Shown in pieces: positions 37,402 through 47,864 of a DNA stretch of 64,000 nt. The DNA is from an uncultured Synechococcus sp. (GTDB lineage: Bacteria > Cyanobacteriota > Cyanobacteriia > PCC-6307 > Cyanobiaceae), in assembly GCA_913049535.1 (NCBI GenBank), contig CAJWYF010000002.1:97768-161767 (forward strand), given 5' to 3'. Positions within the stretch are counted from its first letter, which is position 1; each line of letters begins with the position of its first letter. Under the pieces are notes generated by a model. It saw only the letters and a list, made by a program, of their open reading frames with translations, did no database searches and was not told where the DNA came from. The translations under genes were made by a program, and so were the position numbers.

Positions 37402-38245
37402 GACCCGGAGCGAAGTCCGGCTCTGCGTCCGTGACCCGGAAAGCTTAGAAAGCCCCCAGCGCGCGCGGGTCACTCCCGTGGTTGTGATGCCGGCTGGACT
37501 GGTGGAGCTGCTGCATGTTGAACGTGGCCGGGTAATCGTGCGTGTCAGCGCAGGCAGTGGCGCGGCTGTGGTCTCCGCTCTGGGGGAGGCCGCCAGTGCT
37601 GAGCAGGCAGAAGACCGTGCCCGTCACCGGTTGCATCAGCAGGGCCCTGCTCCAGCTCCTGCAACACCCGTTGCGGCTCCTGAGCCTGTGCCTGCCTCTG
37701 CCCCTGCTCATGCGGCATCGCCGCCACCTGCAGAGCACCAGCCGCCGCTGCTTCCCGCAGATCCCGATCCTGCGGCCGCTGAGCTTGATGCAGTGCCGGC
37801 GCCGCCGCCTGTGACGGCGCCGGCGCCAGATCCTGTCGAGCCGCCGGCAGAACCGGATGACTGGAGCGAGGAACTCACCGCTGTGGAGATGGAGTTGCAG
37901 CGTCTGGGCTGGGACCGCGAGAGCGAAGGCACCTATCTTCAACGCGCCTTTGGTCACCCCAGTCGCAGCCGCTTGGTGAATTACGCCGATGTGGTCAGTT
38001 ACCTCAAGCTGCTGCGCCGTCTGGAGCCCGGCGCAGATCCAGCGGCTGTGGCCCTGCCGCTGCGCCGTCCGGACCTGTTGAGCTGCTGCGATGAACTGCT
38101 GGGGCAGTTGCAATGGGGTGCGGCCCAGGGGCGTGCCCTGCTGGAGGAGCGCTTTGGCCGGGCCAGCCGTCAGCAGCTCAGTGATGAACAGCTATTGGAG
38201 TTCAATCAGCTGCTCGAGGAGCAATTGCTCTCCCTCAGGTCCTGA
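37400..38245 (+). CDS. hypothetical protein: N-terminal domain, Pro/Ala-rich linker, two tandem C-terminal helical modules
   Basis: LQRLGWDRESEGTYLQRAFGHPSRSRLVNYADVVSYLKLLRRLE and LGQLQWGAAQGRALLEERFGRASRQQLSDEQLLEFNQLLEEQL align by eye. True start may be downstream because the ATG overlaps the divergent terC start. Confidence 0.65.
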   Translation: MTRSEVRLCVRDPESLESPQRARVTPVVVMPAGLVELLHVERGRVIVRVSAGSGAAVVSALGEAASAEQAEDRARHRLHQQGPAPAPATPVAAPEPVPASAPAHAASPPPAEHQPPLLPADPDPAAAELDAVPAPPPVTAPAPDPVEPPAEPDDWSEELTAVEMELQRLGWDRESEGTYLQRAFGHPSRSRLVNYADVVSYLKLLRRLEPGADPAAVALPLRRPDLLSCCDELLGQLQWGAAQGRALLEERFGRASRQQLSDEQLLEFNQLLEEQLLSLRS

Positions 38246-38717
38246 GGGCTGATAACGGAGTCGGCACCGCAAGGCTGCAATGGTGACTTTGACTCGGTGA
38301 TTGGTGGGCAAGACGCGCTGGTCTGCGTGCATCCTTACTGCAGCCAATGATGCTGTTGAAGTGCAAGAGAAAAGGTGTGACGCTTGTGAGAACCATGGCC
38401 AACGCATAAGCGATCGGCGTCCCCATAAAGCGGCCAGCACCACACCGCGGCCAAAGATGGATCGACTGAGATTTCATCTTTAAAAGCCTTTAGATAAGTT
38501 CACTAATAAGGTGACGGGTTGAACATTGTCTTGGCTCAATGTGCCCTGCTGAACCATTCTTCCGGCCACCAAGTTGACGTGTTGAAGTTGATCAATCGGG
38601 CGATCTGCTCGTTTCTGGCCTGGGGTTGGCGGGGCGATTGCCTCCAACAGCGATCGCAGCAACAGCCTTCGCCGGTGGCCGTGCTTGCGCTTGGTTGATC
38701 TGTGCTGACTGGCGCCA

Positions 38718-38945
38718 GTGGCTCAACGCTGGCCAGTCCCAGCAACGTCTCTGCTGGTCTGGTTCATGGAGCTGGCGGTGATGTTGGTTGTGCTTTCGCA
38801 GGTGGCACGGTGGAATGCCGACGGAACTGTTCTGCGGAGTCCGATGCCCGTTGAGCTCAGTGTGATCTCCATCGGCCTGGGCATTGGTGTCGCGTTAGCT
38901 CTGGCGGCTGTTGTGCTCTTTGAGCGTTGGAAGCGCAGTCGTTAG
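38718..38945 (+). CDS. small two-TM membrane protein (75 aa)
   Basis: LLVWFMELAVMLVVLSQVARWNADGTVLRSPMPVELSVISIGLGIGVALALAAVVLFERWKRSR. Confidence 0.55.
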   Translation: MAQRWPVPATSLLVWFMELAVMLVVLSQVARWNADGTVLRSPMPVELSVISIGLGIGVALALAAVVLFERWKRSR

Positions 38946-39166
38946 CGCTGTGTGCGGCGCTATCGCTGCCATGGGCTGTGCTGCCGATGGCTGCCGCTGT
39001 AATAGGGCTTTTGCCCTTGGCCTCTCGCCGTCCTGGTTCAGCCTGCATCACTCCTTCGGGGGAGAGCAGGCTTTGCAGAACCCCCGGTCTGGGGGAGGTG
39101 CTGAGGGTGGTGCAAGAGCGAGCTTGAAGAGGTCCGGGAGCGATCCCACAACACCTCACAAATCCG

Positions 39167-39523
39167 ATGAAAAAGTTCCTTGCTACCGCTGCCATGGCAT
39201 CTGTGCTCGTTGGCTCAACAGCTGCACCGGCGCAGGCCTTTGGCCTGGGTGCACTGATTCAGGCAGCTGCCGGTGTTCCGCCCACTGTCCCCGCCGGCCA
39301 AACCCGCTACGTAAATGACGGTGAGGACTACCTCGAGGACCCCGTTTCCCAGGTCACCAAACAGGCTGCCGCTCAGGGGGCGAGCAAGGCCTCAGGCGGC
39401 AATGGCACGGTGGTGCAGGGGGAGGGCAACGTGGTCAATACGCAGCAGGTCACTCACATTCACCACCACCACTACACAACGAACAACTCGTCGCTGAACG
39501 TCAATCAGCCGCCCCGCTACTGA
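39167..39523 (+). CDS. secreted small protein with His-rich C-terminal segment
   Basis: Signal peptide MKKFLATAAMASVLVGSTAAPAQA; mature chain ends NVVNTQQVTHIHHHHYTTNNSSLNVNQPPRY; downstream terminator on the same strand. Confidence 0.7.
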   Translation: MKKFLATAAMASVLVGSTAAPAQAFGLGALIQAAAGVPPTVPAGQTRYVNDGEDYLEDPVSQVTKQAAAQGASKASGGNGTVVQGEGNVVNTQQVTHIHHHHYTTNNSSLNVNQPPRY

Positions 39524-39635
39524 TTCAACCGTCACCGGGGAGCCTGAAGCCCCAGGGCTGAAAGCCATACAAGACCAGCGAATGGGAAAGCAGGGCACGG
39601 GGTTGTCGTGATCCATCCCCCGGCACAGACGGTTG

Positions 39636-39658
39636 GCCCCGCTTCAGCGGGGCTTTTT
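39636..39658 (+). terminator. rho-independent terminator
   Basis: GCCCCGC-TTCA-GCGGGGC-TTTTT. Confidence 0.85.
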
Positions 39659-39727
39659 CATGCTCAGCTCCAGCCCACGGCGGGCGATCCCATCAGCCAA
39701 GATCAAGAGCTGCGCGTCCTTTGGCCC

Positions 39728-42700
39728 ATGCCCCTCACCGCTTTGGTGCGCCAGCTTCAGCAGGTGCCCCTCACCGGCGAGGTGCTGGAGCGCAGCCGCA
39801 GGCAGGACCGTCTGCGATTGCAGGGGGCCAGCCGCGGGGCCCGTGCCCTGCTGGCCTCAGCCCTGGCGCGTTGCGATGGAGCCCCCTTGCTGGTGGTGGT
39901 GCCCACCCTTGAGGAGGCCGGTCGCTGGGCAGCGCTGCTGGAGCTGATGGGTTGGCCCACGACGCAGCTGTATCCCACCAGTGAAGGGTCTCCTTACGAA
40001 AGCTTTGATCCCACCAGTGAGATCACCTGGGGGCAGCTCCAGGTGCTCAGTGAGCTGGTGGAAGGCGAAGGCGCGGGCTGGGAAGGGGTGATTGTTGCCA
40101 CCGAACGGGCGCTGCAACCGCATCTGCCGCCCCCAGCGGTGCTCGCTGCGCAGTGCCTCACGCTGCGCAAGGGGCAATGCACTGATCTCGAGGAGCTGGG
40201 CGCCACGCTGGCGCGGCTCGGCTACGAGCGGGTCAGCACGATTGAGCAAGAAGGCACCTGGAGCCGACGCGGCGACATCGTTGACCTTTTCCCCGTCAGT
40301 GCTGAGTTGCCGGTGCGGTTGGAGTTCTTTGGCGAAGAGCTGGAGAAGCTCAGGGAATTTGATCCGGCCACTCAGCGCTCTCTCGATGCGGTGGATCTGG
40401 TCCGCATCACCCCAACGGGCTATGGGCCGTTGGTGGCGGATGCTCTGCGCGCGGATCTCCCTGATCAGCTCGAGCAGCTGCTCGATGCAGAAGCGATGGA
40501 GCAGCTGCTGGCGGGGGACACGCCCGAGGGGATGCGTCGCCTCATGGGGCTGGCCTGGGGTCAACCCGCTTCCCTGCTCGATTACCTGCCAGAGCACACC
40601 TTGATTGCCCTTGACGAGCGGCGTCAGGCCATGGCCCATGGCAAGCAGTGGCTGGAGCATGCCACCCAGCACCACAGCGATGAGGTGGATGGTCTGTTGC
40701 CGCCAAGCCTGCACCGACCGATTGCTGACACCATGGCCGCGCTGGAGGCCTTTGCCGGCTTTGACCTGGCCGAATTGGCTGAAAGCGACAGCCATCCCAA
40801 CAGCTTTGACCTCTCCAGCCGTCCGGTGCCGGCCTACCCGAATCAATTCGGCAAGCTGGCTGGCCTGGTCAAGGATTTTCAACGGGAGAAAACGCGCGTC
40901 TGGCTGCTCTCGGCGCAGCCATCGCGGGCGGTGGCACTGCTGGAGGAGCATGACTGTGTCACGCGATTTGTGCCCAATCCCGGCGACCTGCCTGCCATCG
41001 AGCGCCTGATCGAGCAGAACACGCCGGTCGCCTTGAAGACCAAAGGCACCGCCGAACTGGAGGGCCTGCTGCTGCCGGCCTGGCGGTTGGTTTTGATCAC
41101 CGACCGTGAGTTCTTTGGCCAGCAGAACCTGACGGCCAGTGGCTACGTGCGTCGTCGCCGCCGGGCGGCCAGCCGCACGGTGGATCCCAACCGGATGCGG
41201 CCCGGTGATTTCGTCGTGCATCGCAACCACGGCATCGGCCGCTTTCTGCGCCTCGAGAAACTCGCCATCGGTGGTGACGCCCGCGATTACCTGGTGGTGC
41301 AATACGCCGATGGCCTGTTGCGCGTCGCCGCAGACCAACTCGGCAGCCTCGGCCGCTTCCGCGCCAGCAGTGATGCACCGCCCGATCTCAACAAGATGGG
41401 CGGCGCTGCCTGGGCCAAGACCAAGGCCAGAGCGCGCAAGGCCGTGCGCAAGGTGGCCTTTGATTTGGTCAAGCTTTACGCCGAACGCACCGAGTCACCG
41501 GGCTTTGCGTTCCCCCCCGATGGCCCCTGGCAGAACGAGCTGGAGGATTCCTTTCCCTACGAACCAACCCCCGACCAGCTCAAGGCCATTACAGAAGTCA
41601 AGCGGGACATGGAGGTGGGCAAGCCCATGGACCGCCTTGTCTGCGGCGATGTCGGCTTTGGCAAGACCGAGGTGGCCGTACGCGCCATTTTCAAGGCCGT
41701 CACCTCCGGCCGGCAGGGCGCCCTGCTGGCGCCCACCACCGTGTTGGCTCAGCAGCACTGGCGCACCCTCAGCGAACGCTTTGCGCCCTACCCGATCAAG
41801 GTGGCTCTGCTGAACCGCTTCCGCACCACGGCTGAGCGCCGCGAGATTCTCAAGGGGCTCCAGGATGGAGCCATTGATGTGGTGGTGGGGACGCACCAGC
41901 TGCTGGGCAAGGGAACCACTTTCAAGCAGCTCGGACTGCTGGTGGTCGATGAAGAGCAGCGTTTCGGTGTGAACCAGAAGGAAAAAATCAAGGTGCTGCG
42001 CAAGGACGTCGATGTGCTGACGCTCTCAGCCACACCGATTCCCCGCACGCTTTACATGAGCCTCTCCGGTGTGCGCGAGATGAGCCTGATCACCACGCCT
42101 CCGCCGCTGCGGCGTCCGATCAAGACCCACCTGGCCTCCTTGGACGAGGAGGCTGTGCGCAGCGCCATCCGCCAGGAACTGGATCGTGGCGGCCAGGTCT
42201 TCTATGTCGTTCCTCGCGTTGAGGGCATCGAGGAGGTGGCCGGTCAGCTGCGGCAGATGATTCCTGGTCTGCGGCTGCTGGTGGCCCACGGTCAGATGCC
42301 CGAGGGTGAGCTGGAGAGCGCCATGGTCGCGTTCAACGCTGGCGAGGCCGATGTCATGCTCTGCACCACGATTGTTGAAAGCGGTCTTGATATCCCCAGG
42401 GTCAACACGATCCTGATCGAAGATGCCCAGAAGTTCGGCCTGGCCCAGCTTTATCAGTTGCGTGGCCGTGTCGGACGCAGTGGCATTCAGGCCCATGCCT
42501 GGCTGTTCTATCCCGGCGACGCCAGCCTCAGCGATGCGGCCCGGCAGCGACTGCGTGCCATCCAGGAGTTTGCCCAGCTCGGCAGCGGCTACCAGTTGGC
42601 GATGCGCGATATGGAAATCCGTGGTGTGGGCAATCTGCTCGGGGTCGAGCAGAGCGGTCAGATGGAAACCATCGGATTTGACCTTTATATGGAGATGCTG

Positions 42701-43279
42701 CAGGAAGAACTGGCTGAAATTCGCGGTCAGGACATTCCTTCGGTGGAGGACACCCAGATCGATCTGCAGGTCACAGCGTTCATTCCTGCGGATTGGATCA
42801 CCGAAGCCGACGAGAAGATGGCCGCCTACAGGGCAGCCTCCGACTGCCTCAGCCGCGAAGCCCTGGTTCAGCTGGCGGCTGACTGGGCTGATCGCTATGG
42901 ATCGCTGCCAGGGCCGGTGCAGTCACTACTGCAGATGATGGAACTCAAGCTGCTCGCCAAGCGCTGCGGCTTTGCCCGCATCAAGCCTGAAAAACCCAAC
43001 ATCGTCCTGGATACGCCGATGGAGGAGCCAGCGTTTCGGCGCCTGCGTCAGGGGCTGCCCACCCATCTGCATGGTCGGCTGGTGTATCAGGCGGGCAGTG
43101 GCACCACCGCCAAAGTGTTGGCCCGCGGCCTCGGTGTGCTGCCGGCTGACAAGCAGCTGGATGAACTCAAAAGCTGGTTGGAAACCATGGCGGCGCAGGT
43201 GCCTGATGCTGACGGAACCACCCAGCAGGACAGGGAGGCGGATCAGAAGGCCCGCAACGAAGCGGTGCTGTCGATCTGA
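39728..43279 (+). CDS. mfd: transcription-repair coupling factor
   Basis: UvrB-like N-terminus, CarD-like RID ([22 protein letters not shown]), helicase motifs ([28 protein letters not shown]), TRCF C-terminus. Start reset downstream of the terminator. Confidence 0.97.
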   Translation: MPLTALVRQLQQVPLTGEVLERSRRQDRLRLQGASRGARALLASALARCDGAPLLVVVPTLEEAGRWAALLELMGWPTTQLYPTSEGSPYESFDPTSEITWGQLQVLSELVEGEGAGWEGVIVATERALQPHLPPPAVLAAQCLTLRKGQCTDLEELGATLARLGYERVSTIEQEGTWSRRGDIVDLFPVSAELPVRLEFFGEELEKLREFDPATQRSLDAVDLVRITPTGYGPLVADALRADLPDQLEQLLDAEAMEQLLAGDTPEGMRRLMGLAWGQPASLLDYLPEHTLIALDERRQAMAHGKQWLEHATQHHSDEVDGLLPPSLHRPIADTMAALEAFAGFDLAELAESDSHPNSFDLSSRPVPAYPNQFGKLAGLVKDFQREKTRVWLLSAQPSRAVALLEEHDCVTRFVPNPGDLPAIERLIEQNTPVALKTKGTAELEGLLLPAWRLVLITDREFFGQQNLTASGYVRRRRRAASRTVDPNRMRPGDFVVHRNHGIGRFLRLEKLAIGGDARDYLVVQYADGLLRVAADQLGSLGRFRASSDAPPDLNKMGGAAWAKTKARARKAVRKVAFDLVKLYAERTESPGFAFPPDGPWQNELEDSFPYEPTPDQLKAITEVKRDMEVGKPMDRLVCGDVGFGKTEVAVRAIFKAVTSGRQGALLAPTTVLAQQHWRTLSERFAPYPIKVALLNRFRTTAERREILKGLQDGAIDVVVGTHQLLGKGTTFKQLGLLVVDEEQRFGVNQKEKIKVLRKDVDVLTLSATPIPRTLYMSLSGVREMSLITTPPPLRRPIKTHLASLDEEAVRSAIRQELDRGGQVFYVVPRVEGIEEVAGQLRQMIPGLRLLVAHGQMPEGELESAMVAFNAGEADVMLCTTIVESGLDIPRVNTILIEDAQKFGLAQLYQLRGRVGRSGIQAHAWLFYPGDASLSDAARQRLRAIQEFAQLGSGYQLAMRDMEIRGVGNLLGVEQSGQMETIGFDLYMEMLQEELAEIRGQDIPSVEDTQIDLQVTAFIPADWITEADEKMAAYRAASDCLSREALVQLAADWADRYGSLPGPVQSLLQMMELKLLAKRCGFARIKPEKPNIVLDTPMEEPAFRRLRQGLPTHLHGRLVYQAGSGTTAKVLARGLGVLPADKQLDELKSWLETMAAQVPDADGTTQQDREADQKARNEAVLSI

Positions 43280-43344
43280 TCGGGGCGTAGGGCGTTCTCA
43301 GACTCGCAAAAGTTCGTTACACTTTCCCCATCAGGAAAGCGAGC

Positions 43345-43536
43345 ATGAACGCCATCGTTGAGTTGAATGACGGCCTGGGAGCTGTGTTCGCCACCGGTGG
43401 GGGTGTGTCACTGGGCTTGCTCAGCTCTTTGTTTGGTGCCGTTGCCCTCGGCGTTTTTGCCTTGCTGCAGGAAGACGGCAGCAACGATGACGATGATTCC
43501 AGTCCCGGTGGCGGTCTGATGCAACCGGTTGCTTGA
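43345..43536 (+). CDS. small hypothetical protein: glycine-rich TM segment plus acidic tail (63 aa)
   Basis: MNAIVELNDGLGAVFATGGGVSLGLLSSLFGAVALGVFALLQEDGSNDDDDSSPGGGLMQPVA; AGGAAAGCG near the start resembles an RBS region. Confidence 0.6.
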   Translation: MNAIVELNDGLGAVFATGGGVSLGLLSSLFGAVALGVFALLQEDGSNDDDDSSPGGGLMQPVA

Positions 43537-43541
43537 ACCCC

Positions 43542-44894
43542 TTAGTTCCCTGAGAACTGGGGAGCTTTGACCTCCGGATCGAAGCTCACCTCAGGGGGCT
43601 GAGAAGCCGAGCGCAACAATTTCGTCAACTCGGTTTCGGCGACCCTGTATTGAGGGTCATTGTTGGTGCCGAGTTCTTCGAATTTGAGCTGACGGGCCTG
43701 AGCTTCTGTGATGTCTGCCACGACATCGGGTTTGATGCCGTTCTTGTGAATATCTCGGCCGCTGGGCGTCATGTATTTGGCGATGGTCACCGTCATGCCG
43801 GAACCATCGGAAAGACCGCGCACCGACTGAATCAGACCTTTGCCGAACGTTTTCTTGCCGACGATGGTCCCCCTCTTGTTGTCCTGGATGGCTCCTGAGA
43901 GGATTTCGCTGGCACTGGCAGAACCCTCGTTGACCAGTACCACCACAGGTTTGTCGGTCAGGGCGCGGCCGCTGGCACGTTTGATGTCCTTGACCCCATC
44001 GCGGGTCTTGGTGGAGACGATCACACCTTCATCGAGCCATTGGCGCGCAATCTCGACGCTGGCCATCAGCAGGCCGCCAGGGTTGCTGCGCAGATCCAGC
44101 ACAAACCCTTCAGCGCCGTCGCCTTTGAGCTCGTTGATCGCGTCCCGCATGTCCTTGGCGGCATTGGCGTTGAACTGCTTGAGGCGGATGTACCCCACCT
44201 TGGTGCCGTTGGGTGCGGTGTTGATCCGCGTGTCCACGGCATTGAGTTCAATCCGGTCACGGATCAGATCAACCGTGACCACCTTGCCGCTCGCCCGGCT
44301 CAGCTGCAGGGTCACCTTGGTGCCCACTGGACCACGAATCAGCTTGACCGCATCCTCTGTGGTCATGCCACGGGTGCTTTTGCCATCAATTTCAGTGATG
44401 ACGTCCTTGGGCTGAACGCCCGCCCGGGAGGCTGGAGACCCGTCAATGGGAGAGACCACCACCAATCGCTTGGTGTCCTTATCAAGGCTGAGTTGGATGC
44501 CGACGCCGGAGAGTTCACCGGAGGTGTCGATCTCCATCTCCTTGAACTCCCGCGGATCCATGAAGCGGGTGTAGGGGTCATCAAGGGAATCCAGCATTCC
44601 CCGGATCGCTTCATAGGCATCTTTGGTGTTGCCGTAGCTCTTGGTGAGGACATCACGGCGCATCGCCTTCCATTTGTCCTCGCTGTAATTCCCAGCGGTG
44701 TCGAGGTAGTCGCGGAAGACGATCTGCCAGGCCTCATCCATCACCTCCTTGGGACTGTCGGAAATGATGGCGGCGGTGCTGCTCCTCAGCACCAGATCAC
44801 TGGCCAGCACAAGGGCCCCAGCCAAGCTGCCCACCCCGGCAAGGGTGATGAGGACAACGCGACGCAGGGGCTGACGGGCCATGAAACTGCTCAA
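43542..44894 (-). CDS. carboxyl-terminal processing protease (S41 family, CtpA/B/C-like)
   Basis: PDZ region GVGIQLSLDKDTKRLVVVSPIDGSPASRAGVQPKDVI; catalytic NEGSASASEILSGAIQDNKRGTIVGKKTFGKG. Confidence 0.93.
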   Translation of the reverse strand: MSSFMARQPLRRVVLITLAGVGSLAGALVLASDLVLRSSTAAIISDSPKEVMDEAWQIVFRDYLDTAGNYSEDKWKAMRRDVLTKSYGNTKDAYEAIRGMLDSLDDPYTRFMDPREFKEMEIDTSGELSGVGIQLSLDKDTKRLVVVSPIDGSPASRAGVQPKDVITEIDGKSTRGMTTEDAVKLIRGPVGTKVTLQLSRASGKVVTVDLIRDRIELNAVDTRINTAPNGTKVGYIRLKQFNANAAKDMRDAINELKGDGAEGFVLDLRSNPGGLLMASVEIARQWLDEGVIVSTKTRDGVKDIKRASGRALTDKPVVVLVNEGSASASEILSGAIQDNKRGTIVGKKTFGKGLIQSVRGLSDGSGMTVTIAKYMTPSGRDIHKNGIKPDVVADITEAQARQLKFEELGTNNDPQYRVAETELTKLLRSASQPPEVSFDPEVKAPQFSGN

Positions 44895-44968
44895 GGTCCC
44901 ATCACCGTAACGTCAAACTCCTGATCCGCTCAGGGGTCTGGGCTGTTGCGTCTGTGTCCGGATGTGCC

Positions 44969-46204
44969 CTAGGTGGGGTCCACCCAGCGGCCGTCCTCTT
45001 TGATCAGGTCAATCAGGGCTTGAACGCCATCGGCTTCCGGGACGCGGCGGATCTCCTCACGACCTCGGTACAGCGAGATTGTGCCTGGGGTTTTGCCCAC
45101 ATAGCCGTAATCGGCGTCCGCCATTTCACCGGGACCGTTGACGATGCACCCCATCACAGCGATGTCCAGTCCCGTCAGATGGTCCGTGGCAGCGCGCACC
45201 TGCTGAAGCACGTCCTCGAGGTTGAATAGCGTGCGCCCGCAGCTGGGGCAGGCCACGTACTCCACCATCGTTTTGCGCAGCCCCAAGGACTGGAGGATTC
45301 CGTAGCAGACGGGAATCTCTTTTTCCGGGGCTTCGGTGAGAGAGACGCGGATGGTGTCCCCCAGTCCATCAGCGAGCAACGTGGCGATGCCAGCTGTGCT
45401 CTTGATGCGGCCGTAGTCACCATCACCGGCCTCGGTCACACCGAGATGGAGCGGGTAGTTGAAGCCTTCAGCATCCATGCGATGGGCCATCAACCTGTAG
45501 GCCGCCAGCATCACTGGCGCCCGTGATGCCTTCATCGAAATCACGATGTTGTGGAAATCGAGTCGGTCGCAGATGCGGATGAATTCCAGCGCTGACTCGA
45601 CCATGCCCAGCGGTGTGTCTCCGTAGCTGAACAGCATCCGCTCGGCCAAGGAGCCGTGATTCACGCCGATCCGCAGGGCTTTGTCCTGCTCCTTAAGGCT
45701 GGTGACCAGGGGCTCGAAGGTGTTAGCGATGCGCTGGCCGATGGCGGCAAATTCTTCGCTGCTGAATTCCGTGCGGTTCGGGTCGGGTTTGTCGAAGACA
45801 AACAATCCAGGATTGATGCGCACCTTGTCGACGTGCTTGGCCACCTCCAGGGCAATCTTCATGCCGTTGTGGTGAACATCCGCCACCAAGGGGACTCGGC
45901 GTCCAGCAGCCTCAAGCCGGGCCCGGATTTCGCCGACGGCCTTGGCATGGGCCAGGCTCGGCACCGTCAAGCGCACAATTTCGCAACCGGCGTCATGGAG
46001 GCGCAGGATTCCAGCGGTGGCTCCCTCCAGATCGAGGGTGTCCTCGTTGATCATCGATTGCACCACCACCGGGTGCTCACTGCCGACCCACACATCACCC
46101 ACCCGCACGCTGCGGGTGCGGCGCCGGTGAATCACGGTGTCAAAGCGTGGATCGCTTGCCCAGTCAGCGCTCTGCTGGTCTGCACGGACCAAGGTACCGG
46201 TCAT
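44969..46204 (-). CDS. ispG: 4-hydroxy-3-methylbut-2-enyl diphosphate synthase
   Basis: [22 protein letters not shown]...[31 protein letters not shown]...[16 protein letters not shown]...[19 protein letters not shown]. Confidence 0.96.
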   Translation of the reverse strand: MTGTLVRADQQSADWASDPRFDTVIHRRRTRSVRVGDVWVGSEHPVVVQSMINEDTLDLEGATAGILRLHDAGCEIVRLTVPSLAHAKAVGEIRARLEAAGRRVPLVADVHHNGMKIALEVAKHVDKVRINPGLFVFDKPDPNRTEFSSEEFAAIGQRIANTFEPLVTSLKEQDKALRIGVNHGSLAERMLFSYGDTPLGMVESALEFIRICDRLDFHNIVISMKASRAPVMLAAYRLMAHRMDAEGFNYPLHLGVTEAGDGDYGRIKSTAGIATLLADGLGDTIRVSLTEAPEKEIPVCYGILQSLGLRKTMVEYVACPSCGRTLFNLEDVLQQVRAATDHLTGLDIAVMGCIVNGPGEMADADYGYVGKTPGTISLYRGREEIRRVPEADGVQALIDLIKEDGRWVDPT

Positions 46205-46262
46205 GGATCAGGCCGAGATCGTGGCCAAACCATGGCATAGTCCCGGCCCCTGGCGCTGTGGC

Positions 46263-46817
46263 TCAGCCCAGGGAGCGCAGGTCCTCAGGTCGCCGCTGCT
46301 CCCAGCGCTCGAACGGCTGCAGGATCCAAGGGTTCTGCGGCAGTTCCACAGCCCAGATGTCAGGACGAACGCTGCTGGCTGCCTTCAGCCAGATGACAGC
46401 GGTGTGCAGCTCTTCTGGCGCGACATGCTCCTGCAGCCACTGGCAGGCCGCTTCCAAGGTGGCGCCACTGTCAGCCAGGTCATCCACCAGCAGCAGGCGC
46501 GGTCCTAGGGAATCACAGGTGTGCGCCAGCTGGTGTCCCAGGCGCAGCTCGCCTTGCTGCCGATCGCCATCCCCCTCGTAGCTGCGTGCAGCCATGACCA
46601 CCAAGGGTTTATCGAACAGGCGCGAGAGCAGGTCTCCCACCCGTAGGCCGCCCCGGGAGAGCGCCACGATCTGATCAAATCCGACCGCTGCGGCATGGAG
46701 CTGCAGGGCCAGATGTTCAATCAATCGGTGGTACTGCTCCCAGGTGACTACCAGTTCACCGGCGGTGTCATCCCGCACCGGTGCTGGAGTGCCGGGCTGT
46801 TGCGTCATGGTTGCCAT
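46263..46817 (-). CDS. phosphoribosyltransferase family protein
   Basis: IVALSRGGLRVGDLLSRLFDKP; PRPP motif RLLLVDDLADSGATLE. Confidence 0.85.
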   Translation of the reverse strand: MATMTQQPGTPAPVRDDTAGELVVTWEQYHRLIEHLALQLHAAAVGFDQIVALSRGGLRVGDLLSRLFDKPLVVMAARSYEGDGDRQQGELRLGHQLAHTCDSLGPRLLLVDDLADSGATLEAACQWLQEHVAPEELHTAVIWLKAASSVRPDIWAVELPQNPWILQPFERWEQRRPEDLRSLG

Positions 46818-47407
46818 CCCTCCTGCTCGAGCCGCCTGCGCACATCCTGCATGTCCTTCCAGGTGTGCCATTTCGGTGACCCCTCAGCGCGTGAGGGGTT
46901 GCGCAGCAGATAGGACGGATGAAACACCGGTAGAACCTGGCGACCATCGCGCTCCTGCCACTGCCCCCGCAACTTGGTGATGCCCCCTTTGATGCCCAGC
47001 ACGGCCTCAACGGCTGTGGCGCCTGAGACCACAATCAACGCCGGGTCGATCAGCTGGATCTGCGCGTCCAGCCAGGGCCGGCAGGCGGCCATTTCAGCTG
47101 CGGTGGGTTTGCGATTCTCCGGCGGCCTGCACTTCACCACGTTGCAGATGTAGGCATCCCGTTCGCTTGAAAGGCCAACGCTCTCGAGGATGCGATCAAG
47201 AAGTTGACCGGCCCGGCCGACGAAGGGCTTGCCACTCTCGTCTTCCTGCTGGCCGGGCCCTTCCCCGATCAGCATCAGCTTGGCCTTGGGGTTGCCGCGC
47301 GCCACCACCACCTGGGTACGGCTTGAGGCCAGCCCGCAGCGATGGCATCCGCTGCACAGCTCCTGCAGCTGCTCAAGGCTGGTCACCGCAGGGCTTGAAG
47401 GGCTCAT
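46805..47407 (-). CDS. uracil-DNA glycosylase (family 4/5 type)
   Basis: N-terminal CSGCHRCGLASSR Fe-S cysteines; LMLIGEGPGQQEDESGKPFVGRAGQLLD; VFHPSYLLRNP. Confidence 0.93.
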   Translation of the reverse strand: MSPSSPAVTSLEQLQELCSGCHRCGLASSRTQVVVARGNPKAKLMLIGEGPGQQEDESGKPFVGRAGQLLDRILESVGLSSERDAYICNVVKCRPPENRKPTAAEMAACRPWLDAQIQLIDPALIVVSGATAVEAVLGIKGGITKLRGQWQERDGRQVLPVFHPSYLLRNPSRAEGSPKWHTWKDMQDVRRRLEQEGWQP

Positions 47408-47421
47408 GGCACTGGAGTGTA

Positions 47422-47772
47422 TTAAGGAATCGTCTCGAGCAGCAGCAAGCGGTTGCCCTCCGGATCCGTGAGCCACACCTCACGGCCAAAGGGTTCCTGA
47501 CGCATGGGCTCCAGCACCGCAGCGCCAAGCCCGAGGGCTTGATCCTGCGCGGCCTCCAGTCGCTCGACCCGCAGACAGAGAGCCAGCCGCCCGTGTTGCG
47601 CCGGTTGGGGCCTCTGCCTGGACGGTCTGTAGAGCATCAGCGAGCCTGCACCGGGAAGCTGCAGCACCCTGACCCCGTCGCCGCTGCCTGGGTCAATCCC
47701 GCACAGCGTGCCGTAAAAGCTCGCCAGAGCTGCGGGGTCGTCGGCAGCCAGCACCCAGCAGGGTCTGTGCAT
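47422..47772 (-). CDS. VOC/glyoxalase-like protein
   Basis: CWVLAADDPAALASFYGTLCGI...REVWLTDPEGNRLLLLE. Confidence 0.8.
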   Translation of the reverse strand: MHRPCWVLAADDPAALASFYGTLCGIDPGSGDGVRVLQLPGAGSLMLYRPSRQRPQPAQHGRLALCLRVERLEAAQDQALGLGAAVLEPMRQEPFGREVWLTDPEGNRLLLLETIP

Positions 47773-47864
47773 CAATTTGATGTCGCTGCGCACAGCCTGC
47801 ACGAGCGCTGTTGCACACTGGATGATTCGGCTCTGTGAAGGCGGCCTCCGGGTGGCCCTGGGAT

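Noticed and set aside
37445-38113. Minus ORF of 222 aa with RRRRHRRRRRH tract
   Set aside because: Antisense image of the Pro/Ala linker; not a real arginine-rich protein.
39608-39727. N-terminal extension of the mfd ORF
   Set aside because: Contains a rho-independent terminator (39636-39658), so it is intergenic; mfd start placed at 39728.
39857-41338. 493-aa minus ORF antisense to mfd
   Set aside because: mfd is unequivocal on the plus strand; antisense frame has no family signature.
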